A stretch of DNA of 25,990 nucleotides. It comes from CAZTPC01 sp964615565. Its GTDB lineage: Bacteria; Patescibacteriota; Saccharimonadia; Saccharimonadales; AWTP1-31. The translations under genes and the position numbers were made by a program. The notes under the pieces are model-generated. The model was not told the DNA's origin. It made no database searches and was given only the letters and a program-made list of their open reading frames with translations. This document shows, one piece after another, positions 1 to 6,461 of this stretch (within the stretch, counting starts at the first letter, position 1; each line of letters opens with the position of its first letter). The DNA lies in NCBI GenBank assembly GCA_964615565.1, contig CAZTPC010000015.1, positions 1-25,990 of the forward strand. The letters run 5' to 3'.

Positions 1-1572
1 ATCAGCGCAATGGTGCTGAGCAAACTAAAGGCTGACGCCGAGAAGTTCCTTAACGAAAAAGTTACCGAAGCAGTTATCACTGTTCCTGCTTACTTCGATG
101 ATAGTCAACGTCAGGCGACTAAAGACGCTGGTAAAATCGCTGGACTAGAAGTAAAGCGTATTATTAACGAACCGACTGCTGCTGCACTTGCCTATGGACT
201 AGACAAGGCTAGCAAACAAGACGAAAAGATTGCTGTGTTCGACCTTGGTGGTGGTACCTTCGATGTATCTATCTTGGAACTTGGCGACGGTGTATTTGAA
301 GTAAAGAGTACCAATGGTGACACGCACCTTGGTGGTGCCGACTTCGACCGCGTTATCGTTAACCACTTGGTTGGTGAGTTCAAGAAAGATAGTGGCGTAG
401 ATGTGACTGAAGACAAGGCAGCTATGCAGCGCCTTCGAGATGAAGCCGAAAAAGCCAAGATTGAGCTGTCTACTACTAACGAAGTAGATATCAATCTACC
501 ATTCCTTACTGCTGACGCAGATGGTCCAAAGCACTTCGAATACAAGCTATCACGTGCAAAGCTTGAAAGTTTGGTTGGCGATCTTATCGACAACACTGCA
601 ACCCCATGCGAAAAAGCGCTTAAAGACGCCAAGCTTAAGGCTAGTGACATTGATGCTGTAGTTTTGGTTGGGGGTATGACTCGCATGCCAGCCGTAGTTG
701 AGAAGGTGAAAAAGATCTTTGGTAAAGATCCAATGCAAGGTGTTAACCCAGACGAAGTTGTGGCAATAGGTGCAGCTATCCAGGGTGGCGTGTTGCAGGG
801 CGACGTTAAAGACGTGCTTCTACTAGACGTAACTCCTCTATCGCTTGGCATTGAAACGCTTGGCGGCGTAGCGACCAAGCTTATCGAGCGAAATACCACT
901 ATTCCTTCAAGCAAGAGTGAAGTATTCAGTACAGCAGCTGATAACCAGAATCAGGTAGAGATTCATGTAGTACAGGGCGAACGCGAGTTTGTTGCCGACA
1001 ACAAGAGTCTTGGACGCTTTGTGCTCGACGGTATTCCACCAGCACCTCGCGGCGTACCACAGGTCGAAGTTACCTTTAACCTCGATGCCAACGGTATCCT
1101 TAACGTAACTGCCAAAGACAAGGGCAGTGGTAAAGAGCAGAGCATTACTATCCAGGGTTCAAGCGGTCTTTCTAAAGACGAAGTTGAGAAGATGGCCAAA
1201 GAAGCCGAAGCTCATGCAGAAGAAGACAAGCAAAAGCGTGAGACTATCGAAGTTCGCAACCAGCTAGACGGTGCGATCTACCAGGCCGAAAAGATGAAGT
1301 CTGATAACAAAGACAAGATCTCCGAAGATGATGCCAAAAAGATTGACGAAGCTGTCGAAGAGGCCAAGAAGGTTGCGTCCGACGAAAAAGCCGATAAAGA
1401 CGGTCTCGAAAAAGCAGCCAAAGATTTAACCGATGCGATCATGCCTATCGGAGCCAAGATGTACGAAGAGGCTGCCAAGGAAGAATCCGCTGAAGGTGAC
1501 GATTCTAAGGATGCAAAGAAGTCAGACAAAGACGACGCTGTAGAAGGCGAAGTTGTCGACGAGAAAGAATAG
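1..1572 (+). CDS. dnaK: Chaperone DnaK (Hsp70), 5'-truncated by window edge
   Basis: Hsp70 ATP-dependent folding chaperone of the cytoplasm, working with DnaJ and GrpE. The frame is open from base 1 (ISAMVLSKLK), so the real start lies upstream; roughly 115 residues of the nucleotide-binding domain are missing compared with E. coli DnaK. Visible signatures are IINEPTAAALAYG (from about 163), DLGGGTFDVSIL (from about 241), the GGMTRMP segment (about 670-690) and the interdomain linker DVLLLDVTPLSLG (about 808-850), followed by the substrate-binding domain and an acidic-lysine-rich tail ending EGEVVDEKE. ATG at 10 is an internal Met, not the start. It is followed after 3 nt by a small unknown gene and then dnaJ, as in a heat-shock operon. 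Confidence 0.97.
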   Translation: MSAMVLSKLKADAEKFLNEKVTEAVITVPAYFDDSQRQATKDAGKIAGLEVKRIINEPTAAALAYGLDKASKQDEKIAVFDLGGGTFDVSILELGDGVFEVKSTNGDTHLGGADFDRVIVNHLVGEFKKDSGVDVTEDKAAMQRLRDEAEKAKIELSTTNEVDINLPFLTADADGPKHFEYKLSRAKLESLVGDLIDNTATPCEKALKDAKLKASDIDAVVLVGGMTRMPAVVEKVKKIFGKDPMQGVNPDEVVAIGAAIQGGVLQGDVKDVLLLDVTPLSLGIETLGGVATKLIERNTTIPSSKSEVFSTAADNQNQVEIHVVQGEREFVADNKSLGRFVLDGIPPAPRGVPQVEVTFNLDANGILNVTAKDKGSGKEQSITIQGSSGLSKDEVEKMAKEAEAHAEEDKQKRETIEVRNQLDGAIYQAEKMKSDNKDKISEDDAKKIDEAVEEAKKVASDEKADKDGLEKAAKDLTDAIMPIGAKMYEEAAKEESAEGDDSKDAKKSDKDDAVEGEVVDEKE

Positions 1573-1575
1573 ACA

Positions 1576-1821
1576 TTGGCAGAACTCAGCCCAGACTTTA
1601 GTCGGCTAGATCCCGATGATCGTCCACCTGTCGGTACCGCCGAACAGGCGATCACCAAGACTCTGCAGTTTGTAATTGATGGCGCAGTAGATTGGTACGA
1701 ATCATGGCGTAGTGTCGACGAAGGGCTGGGCTTGCCGGTTGACATAGAAGGTCAGCGGCAGCCACGCAACTGGGAACAAACAGCACAGATGTTGTCTGTT
1801 ATGTTCCCATTCCGAAGGTAA
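1576..1821 (+). CDS. Small uncharacterised protein (81 aa) between dnaK and dnaJ
   Basis: I do not recognise a family. The ORF starts with TTG three bases after the dnaK stop, with the purine-rich end of dnaK (GAGAAAG) placed as a possible ribosome site, so translation is probably coupled to dnaK. The product is acidic at the N-terminus (DFSRLDPDDRPP) and rich in Trp for its size (VDWYESW, RNWEQ). It has no signal peptide, membrane segment or Cys pair. It ends just before the CIRCE element that precedes dnaJ. Position suggests a heat-shock or chaperone accessory role, but that is inference only. The tight fit between dnaK and the dnaJ promoter argues that it is a real gene. Confidence 0.6.
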   Translation: MAELSPDFSRLDPDDRPPVGTAEQAITKTLQFVIDGAVDWYESWRSVDEGLGLPVDIEGQRQPRNWEQTAQMLSVMFPFRR

Positions 1822-1827
1822 ACAAAA

Positions 1828-1854
1828 CTGGCACTCGGGAGGGTCAAGTGCTAA
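1828..1854 (+). promoter_or_regulatory. CIRCE element (HrcA operator) before dnaJ
   Basis: The sequence CTGGCACTC-N9-AAGTGCTAA matches the CIRCE consensus TTAGCACTC-N9-GAGTGCTAA at 15 of 18 arm positions with the exact 9-base spacer. CIRCE is the operator of the heat-shock repressor HrcA. It overlaps the dnaJ promoter, so bound HrcA would block RNA polymerase. An hrcA gene is not in the window. Confidence 0.88.
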
Positions 1855-1857
1855 AAT
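1849..1857 (+). promoter_or_regulatory. Extended -10 promoter of dnaJ (leaderless)
   Basis: TGcTAAAAT is an extended -10 box whose last base is 7 nt before the dnaJ ATG at 1865. Transcription would start at or next to the A of ATG. There is no Shine-Dalgarno sequence in the 7-nt gap. The box shares bases with the right arm of CIRCE. Confidence 0.7.
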
Positions 1858-1864
1858 ATATCCA

Positions 1865-2974
1865 ATGAGTAAGAGAGATTACTACGAAGTATTAGGTATC
1901 GGCAAAAGTGCCTCCGACGACGAGATCAAGAAGGCTTTTCGTAAGAAAGCCATCGAATTCCATCCAGACAAAGAGGGTGGAGACGAGAACAAGTTCAAGG
2001 AAGTAAACGAAGCCTACGAAGTCCTCAAAGACGAACGTAAACGTCAGCGATACGACCAGTTTGGTCATGCAGGCGTTGGTACAAGCGCAGCTAGTGATGG
2101 CCCAGGCGGCAACCCATTTGGTGGTGGCTACGGTGGGCAAACTGGCAACTTCGACTTTGGCGATCTTGGTCTGGGCGATATTTTTGGTAGTTTCTTTGGT
2201 GGTGGCTTTGGCGGTCAGCAGCAACAGTCTAAGCGTGGTCGTGATGTAGAAACCAATGTAGATCTAACATTCGAAGAATCAGTATTTGGTAAAGAACATC
2301 AACTCCATGTGAATATGGAAGATACTTGCGAACACTGCAAGGGTACAACTGCCGAACCCGGTCACGAACTCAAGACCTGTGGTACCTGTAAGGGTAGTGG
2401 GCAGGTTATGCGTGTTACGCAAACGGTATTTGGCAACATCCAGCAAGCTAGTATTTGTAATACTTGCAAAGGCACTGGCAAGGTCCCCGAAAAGGAATGT
2501 ACTGTTTGTCATGGCAAAGGTACGCAGCGTAAGAGCCAAGATATTACGATAAAGATCCCAGCTGGTATTGATGATGGAGCAACCATTCGTTTGCGCGAAC
2601 ATGGCGAAGCGGTAGCCAACGGCCCTAAAGGCGACATGTACGTGCATATTCGCGTTAAGCCACACAAACGCTTTACTCGTGAAGGCGACCTGATCTTGAG
2701 CGAAGAACGCGTACCGATGGTAGATGCGGCGCTCGGAACCGAGATAGATGTCGACACTGTCGATGGTCCGATTCGTATCAAGATTCCTGCCGGCACACAA
2801 AGTGGCAGCGACTTTAAGTTATCTGGACATGGCGTGCATCACCTTCGCGGCAGTGGTCGTGGCGCACATATTGTGACTGTTGTCGTAGAAACTCCAACTA
2901 AACTGACACGAGTTCAACAAGAGCTACTCGAGCAATTCAAAACTACATCCGGCAAGCGCGGATTATTTAGCTAA
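1865..2974 (+). CDS. dnaJ: Chaperone DnaJ (Hsp40)
   Basis: Co-chaperone that delivers substrates to DnaK and stimulates its ATPase. At 369 aa it is the normal length for a type I DnaJ. The J domain covers about residues 4-68 with the HPD tripeptide at 33-35. A Gly/Phe-rich linker follows (about 72-120, many GGGFGG and GGYGG stretches). The zinc-binding region (about 155-217) has four Cys pairs: CEHCKG, CGTCKGSG, CNTCKGTG and CTVCHGKG. Two C-terminal beta domains follow (KIPAGIDDGATIRL, IKIPAGTQSGSDFKL). Start at 1865 is set by the J domain beginning KRDYYEVLGI. It has its own CIRCE-controlled promoter as well as possible read-through from dnaK. It converges on the next gene with 7 nt between the stops. 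Confidence 0.98.
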   Translation: MSKRDYYEVLGIGKSASDDEIKKAFRKKAIEFHPDKEGGDENKFKEVNEAYEVLKDERKRQRYDQFGHAGVGTSAASDGPGGNPFGGGYGGQTGNFDFGDLGLGDIFGSFFGGGFGGQQQQSKRGRDVETNVDLTFEESVFGKEHQLHVNMEDTCEHCKGTTAEPGHELKTCGTCKGSGQVMRVTQTVFGNIQQASICNTCKGTGKVPEKECTVCHGKGTQRKSQDITIKIPAGIDDGATIRLREHGEAVANGPKGDMYVHIRVKPHKRFTREGDLILSEERVPMVDAALGTEIDVDTVDGPIRIKIPAGTQSGSDFKLSGHGVHHLRGSGRGAHIVTVVVETPTKLTRVQQELLEQFKTTSGKRGLFS

Positions 2975-2981
2975 CAGAAAG

Positions 2982-4886
2982 CTACAGGCTTAGTCCGTCT
3001 CGGAGTAGGCCACCCCATTCAACTACAGTAAAGCCCTGACGCTTTGGTGTAGCAAGTGTTTGTTGTGGCAATGTGATTGGCTGATCAAGACCTTCGAAGT
3101 CAAGGAAGACTCGGATAACAGTTTGTGGTTTTGGTGTGACATTGAGTGGCGCAAGTGTATTAAGCTGCGCGGTACTCAGCCAAGATAAGCGTACGTATGG
3201 AGTGTTTGGAAGCCGTGGCTGCCAGAATTCCATAAAGTCGTCTATCTCTGTGTTATTTAGGCCCTGCTGCTTTAGTTGGCTGCGAATAGTGCTGACAGCA
3301 TCTTTCTTGGCAACTACTGAGCCAGAAGTGATAGCTGGGTATAGGCCATAGCCGTAACCTTCCCAATAGAGCGAATCGTATGCTTTACCCTTGTATGTGA
3401 GTTTGCCACTTGGCGCAGCCAGTACGTCTTGCCAGCCACCACTTGGGTAGGTTGGCTCGGAGATTCGTACATCGGCACCAACAGAGACGTCTACATTGGT
3501 ATTTTTTGTTGGGTAGAGGTAAACAACTGGCTTGCCGCAGCCACCACGAATGAATAGATCGGATCGCTGATAGACCATCAACTGATCCATGCCATTACGA
3601 ACTAAGAAATAGGCATGTTTGTCGGTGAACTGTTGGATCGTTAGGTTCTTAAGCGCGGCGTCTTGCACATCTGGACCGCCGTTATAGTCGGTCGTGAACA
3701 ATTCTTGCGCAAGGGCCGCTGAGGTAGGGAGTTGGTATAATTTCTGGCCTCCTGGCGTAGTGCCAGCTAGCACTAGGTCGGAGTCGTTAATGTTCTTTGC
3801 AACAACAAACCCTGCTGCGCTTCCACAACCGGCGCCAGCGCTAAAGTACTGTACAGCATCTTTGTCACCGATCTTCCAGTTGTATGCCAGTTTGCCATCA
3901 TTCTTAGCGATTTCTCCATTCTGGCTGTATGATGCACCGAATATGCTGTTATATGAGGCGTAGAAATCATTGACGGTGAAGTTTGGCTCGTCCTTACTAA
4001 CAACATCGTAGAATGTCTTTCCTTTTACGGTATCGAGTTTGTTAGCCGTAGACTTGTCGTTTGAGAACGCGCCTCCAAATGAAGCCGTTCCCTTAGGTAA
4101 GAAGTAGCCGCTGCCCACTAGCTTTAGTTTTTGGCCTTTGACAGTTACTTCTTTTTCGAAGGTAAACTCCGGAAAGACTGTAGTTGTGTCGACGGATACG
4201 TTACTCTTGAAGGTCTTTTTGAGCTCCTTGAGTGTGTTGTCGCAGTTTATGGTAGATCCAGGATAGAGACAGCCAAGACCGTACTGGCCTAGTATGGTGT
4301 AGGATTTGTCCTTGTTTTGCACGACAACAAACGATCCGGAGTCGATGCCTGCAGAGTAGGTAAAGGCATAAATATTGCCGCCATCTTTACTGGTACCGAT
4401 TTGGTAGTATGCGATGTCGCTCGGTTTTGTAACGGCAACACAGTTTTGGTCGTAGTTGGCGCCTTCGCATGTGCTGCCGCCAAAGTAGCTGTAGTCGGCG
4501 ATGATACCAAGATCATCAACACTTTTGGCTGATTGCAGGAATGTCGAACCTTCGACACTTACTGGAGTTGGTGTATCGCTTTCTGTGGTTGATGAACTGT
4601 TTGAGGTTGTGGTTGCTGCTGGCTTCTTCTTGAAGACAAAGAACAGCCCAATAGCAATCATGATTACTAGTAGTACTGCGCCACCAATGAGAAGTGTTTT
4701 CTTGTTTAGATTGATGCGTTTCTTTGAGGGTGTAGGAGGAGTAATAACTGGCTGCGGAACCTCCTCGTTAGGAGTAACTGGCGGCGTTATTTCGTCGTCA
4801 GGAGTTATGCCTTGTGAAGTTCCCGAGGGCGGAGTTTGGACTTCCGGCGTATCTGCTTGTGGTTCGATTTGTGTGTCTGGGTCCAT
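2982..4886 (-). CDS. Membrane-anchored extracellular protein with C-terminal KPVVYLYP-type domain
   Basis: A 634-residue protein of unknown function. The first 58 residues are Pro/Glu/Thr-rich (repeated ITPP, TPPVTP). A single membrane helix at about 64-85 (TLLIGGAVLLVIMIAIG) is preceded by KKRINLNKK, so the long C-terminal part should face outside. A Ser/Thr linker follows, then a large region with scattered Cys and Asp/Gly-rich loops. From about residue 450 comes a domain beginning CGKPVVYLYPTKNTNVDV and containing SGGWQDV, YDSLYWEG and FMEFWQPRLP. I recall similar C-terminal domains as a widespread uncharacterised secreted domain, but I cannot name one. Start ATG at 4886 has AGAGGA 7 nt upstream and AT-rich promoter-like sequence (TATTATATAAG). 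Likely a cell-surface protein. Confidence 0.9.
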   Translation of the reverse strand: MDPDTQIEPQADTPEVQTPPSGTSQGITPDDEITPPVTPNEEVPQPVITPPTPSKKRINLNKKTLLIGGAVLLVIMIAIGLFFVFKKKPAATTTSNSSSTTESDTPTPVSVEGSTFLQSAKSVDDLGIIADYSYFGGSTCEGANYDQNCVAVTKPSDIAYYQIGTSKDGGNIYAFTYSAGIDSGSFVVVQNKDKSYTILGQYGLGCLYPGSTINCDNTLKELKKTFKSNVSVDTTTVFPEFTFEKEVTVKGQKLKLVGSGYFLPKGTASFGGAFSNDKSTANKLDTVKGKTFYDVVSKDEPNFTVNDFYASYNSIFGASYSQNGEIAKNDGKLAYNWKIGDKDAVQYFSAGAGCGSAAGFVVAKNINDSDLVLAGTTPGGQKLYQLPTSAALAQELFTTDYNGGPDVQDAALKNLTIQQFTDKHAYFLVRNGMDQLMVYQRSDLFIRGGCGKPVVYLYPTKNTNVDVSVGADVRISEPTYPSGGWQDVLAAPSGKLTYKGKAYDSLYWEGYGYGLYPAITSGSVVAKKDAVSTIRSQLKQQGLNNTEIDDFMEFWQPRLPNTPYVRLSWLSTAQLNTLAPLNVTPKPQTVIRVFLDFEGLDQPITLPQQTLATPKRQGFTVVEWGGLLRDGLSL

Positions 4887-5011
4887 GAAGGTTCCTCTGC
4901 TTATATAATAAAAGCATAATTGGAAAACATGGGTCGGTAAAGGGCAAACTACATTTAGCCCCGTTTGGACAGCAACTTGCGTACTGTGTCGGCCATACGC
5001 TGCGCGATGGT

Positions 5012-5692
5012 TTACTTGCGTCTAGCAGCCTTATTGGCGTACAGCTTCGCATCTGCTTCTTGCATGAGGTCAGCAAGGTTGTTGTGAACCTTTGGGTCAT
5101 ATAGCGCAAAGCCACCACTAATACCAACACCTTTGCCTTCGATATTGGTGCCAGTAAGCTTGCGGTCGAGTGACATTTGAATGCGCTCAAGCACAATAGA
5201 GACTCGCTCTTCGGGGCTAAGATCACCTTCGGACCCCGGGCGTGGAGTAGTATCCAATACGATAACAAACTCATCACCCCCCAGACGGGCAACAATGTCA
5301 GTCTCGCGGACAGTATCTTTTATAGTCTCGGCAATATCGATAAGAAGTTGATCGCCAGCAGCGTGATCGATCTCATCGTTTACGCGCTTGAACTTATCCG
5401 CATCAAGGAAAATGACTGCAGTGTTGGCATTAAGTTTCAATGCTTCTTCGCCGCGCTCCATGAGACCTCGGCGGTTGTATAAATCTGTCAGTGCATCATG
5501 GGTGCTCTCGTATTCTTTGCGTGCCTCGCCAGTGGCTTTGTCGGCAGCCATTGCTATCCCACGCACTGCAGTTAGGGCCATACCGGGGAGTTGTTGTATT
5601 TGTTCTGGCGTTAGGGCACCTATCGTGCCGTAGCACGGTATTTCGTTAAACCCTTCTGGAAAGAGCTCAGGCCCCATTACTGCTGCAGTCAT
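5012..5692 (-). CDS. GGDEF-domain diguanylate cyclase
   Basis: Predicted to make cyclic di-GMP from two GTP. The 226-residue protein has a helical N-terminal part (about 1-65) and a GGDEF domain (about 66-226) opening with DALTDLYNRRGL. Metal and substrate residues are visible: LDADKFKRVND (about 96-106) and the active-site loop GGDEF at 138-142. The RxxD inhibitory site (RETD, 129-132) sits exactly five residues before GGDEF, so feedback inhibition by c-di-GMP is expected. No membrane segment or EAL/HD-GYP domain is present, so it is a soluble synthase. It is translationally coupled to the upstream gene by a TAATG overlap. After its TAA the frame continues in protein-like sequence for 18 codons (see findings). 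Confidence 0.95.
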   Translation of the reverse strand: MTAAVMGPELFPEGFNEIPCYGTIGALTPEQIQQLPGMALTAVRGIAMAADKATGEARKEYESTHDALTDLYNRRGLMERGEEALKLNANTAVIFLDADKFKRVNDEIDHAAGDQLLIDIAETIKDTVRETDIVARLGGDEFVIVLDTTPRPGSEGDLSPEERVSIVLERIQMSLDRKLTGTNIEGKGVGISGGFALYDPKVHNNLADLMQEADAKLYANKAARRK

Positions 5693-6204
5693 TAGCCCTG
5701 TCCTTTTGCTGCAGCTTCGGCTCGCTCATCAAGCATGGCATCTTTCATGCAGCTGGTAGCCAGTCCTCTCCATAGTTTTGATTCGTACTTGCGTCCTTCG
5801 TCAGCAAAAAAGTCGTGTAGGGCAACGAATGATTCTGCTAGCACCTCAGCTACACCAGACCGTTTCTTAAGTTGTGCATTTACATCATCAGGCATGGCTA
5901 TATAGCCATCCATTGTTTCGAGCGAGAGATATCCAAGAACAGCACGTGCTTGTATATGAAGACAAATCATATGAAAAACATTTCGGGTAACTGTACTATC
6001 TGCAGACTCTATGTCTATAACATTGGCCAAGGCTGTTGCAGCTGCCAACTCAAATGCATCAAGGTTGTGTGCATCTGCGCCACCACTTGTGCGATTAATT
6101 TCAGTGAGCACCTTATCGGCAAGCTGAAGCTCGATAGGGAACTCGTTGACAGGATCGATAGATCCGCCAATAGACTCGGGCAGGTTGTTGATAAATTTGT
6201 TCAT
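5692..6204 (-). CDS. Uncharacterised protein (170 aa) upstream of and coupled to the GGDEF gene
   Basis: No family recognised. The protein looks all-helical and soluble, with Ala-rich helices (LDAFELAAATALANVIDIESAD, a short HMICLHIQARAVLGYL segment, VAEVLAESFVALHDFF) and an Ala/Glu-rich end. Start ATG at 6204 has AAGGAG 5 nt upstream. Its stop overlaps the ATG of the diguanylate cyclase by one base (TAATG), so the two are made together and it may sense a signal for, or partner with, the cyclase. That role is inference. It is preceded by a long structured leader and a consensus promoter, unlike most unit-leading genes here. Confidence 0.85.
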   Translation of the reverse strand: MNKFINNLPESIGGSIDPVNEFPIELQLADKVLTEINRTSGGADAHNLDAFELAAATALANVIDIESADSTVTRNVFHMICLHIQARAVLGYLSLETMDGYIAMPDDVNAQLKKRSGVAEVLAESFVALHDFFADEGRKYESKLWRGLATSCMKDAMLDERAEAAAKGQG

Positions 6205-6355
6205 GATACTCCTTGGACGCGCGAACCAAGGGGTACAAGAGATATCTCAGGTATGCCGTGGGTTCGCTACTAGCTCCCGATGATTCAAGCGACCAAATAC
6301 GAATCATCGATCAATGCTGACAATACCGCCACAGATGCAAAACAACTGTAAGGGT
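6205..6355 (-). promoter_or_regulatory. Structured 5' leader (~150 nt) of the unknown-GGDEF operon; candidate RNA switch
   Basis: The transcript predicted from the promoter at 6362-6390 has a leader of about 150 nt. Three helices are visible in RNA sense. First, a perfect 8-bp stem GATGATTC/GAATCATC (6301-6308 with 6279-6286) and a 14-nt loop. Second, CCTTGG/CCAAGG (6226-6231 with 6211-6216), whose 3' arm contains most of the AAGGAG ribosome site. Third, a competing 7-bp pairing GCGAACC/GGTTCGC (6261-6267 with 6221-6227), which shares bases with the second helix. The last two cannot form together, as in a riboswitch or RNA thermometer. I do not see the conserved core of the c-di-GMP-I riboswitch or another class I know. 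Confidence 0.55.
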
Positions 6356-6361
6356 CGGATA

Positions 6362-6390
6362 ATAATATCATAAGCGTAATAAACTGTCAA
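6362..6390 (-). promoter_or_regulatory. Consensus promoter of the unknown-GGDEF operon
   Basis: On the minus strand TTGACA (6385-6390), a 17-bp spacer and TATTAT (6362-6367), with TGA just before the -10 hexamer. This is close to the ideal housekeeping sigma promoter. Transcription would start near 6355. It lies just beyond the terminator of the adhesin gene, so the two units are insulated. Confidence 0.8.
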
Positions 6391-6404
6391 TACCTCTTTT
6401 GCCT

Positions 6405-6440
6405 CATAAAGAAACAACCCCCGGATGTCCGAGGGTTGTT
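6405..6440 (-). terminator. Rho-independent terminator of the adhesin gene
   Basis: Inverted repeat with arms 6413-6425 and 6428-6440. Read on the minus strand it is a 13-bp stem with one G-U pair (AACAACCCTCGGA and its partner), followed by the T-rich run TTTCTTTAT. It begins 22 nt after the stop codon of the 1046-aa gene. A second short inverted repeat, GCTAAAC/GTTTAGC (6448-6466), overlaps that stop codon. Confidence 0.85.
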
Positions 6441-6461
6441 CTGATTGGCTAAACTGGGGGT

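Noticed and set aside
192..914. Long open frames on the opposite strand of dnaK (also 1278-1745, 2279-2800)
   Set aside because: They lie wholly antisense to conserved chaperone genes, have low-complexity Ser/Thr-rich translations and no ribosome sites; they follow from the codon bias of the real genes.
4798..5295. 165-codon minus-strand frame across the start of the surface protein gene and the GGDEF gene
   Set aside because: It overlaps two well-supported genes in another frame and its translation shows no domain-like pattern.
6205..6355. Known c-di-GMP-I riboswitch in front of the GGDEF operon
   Set aside because: The conserved core of that class and its GNRA tetraloop-receptor arrangement are not visible; only the stem layout suggests regulation.
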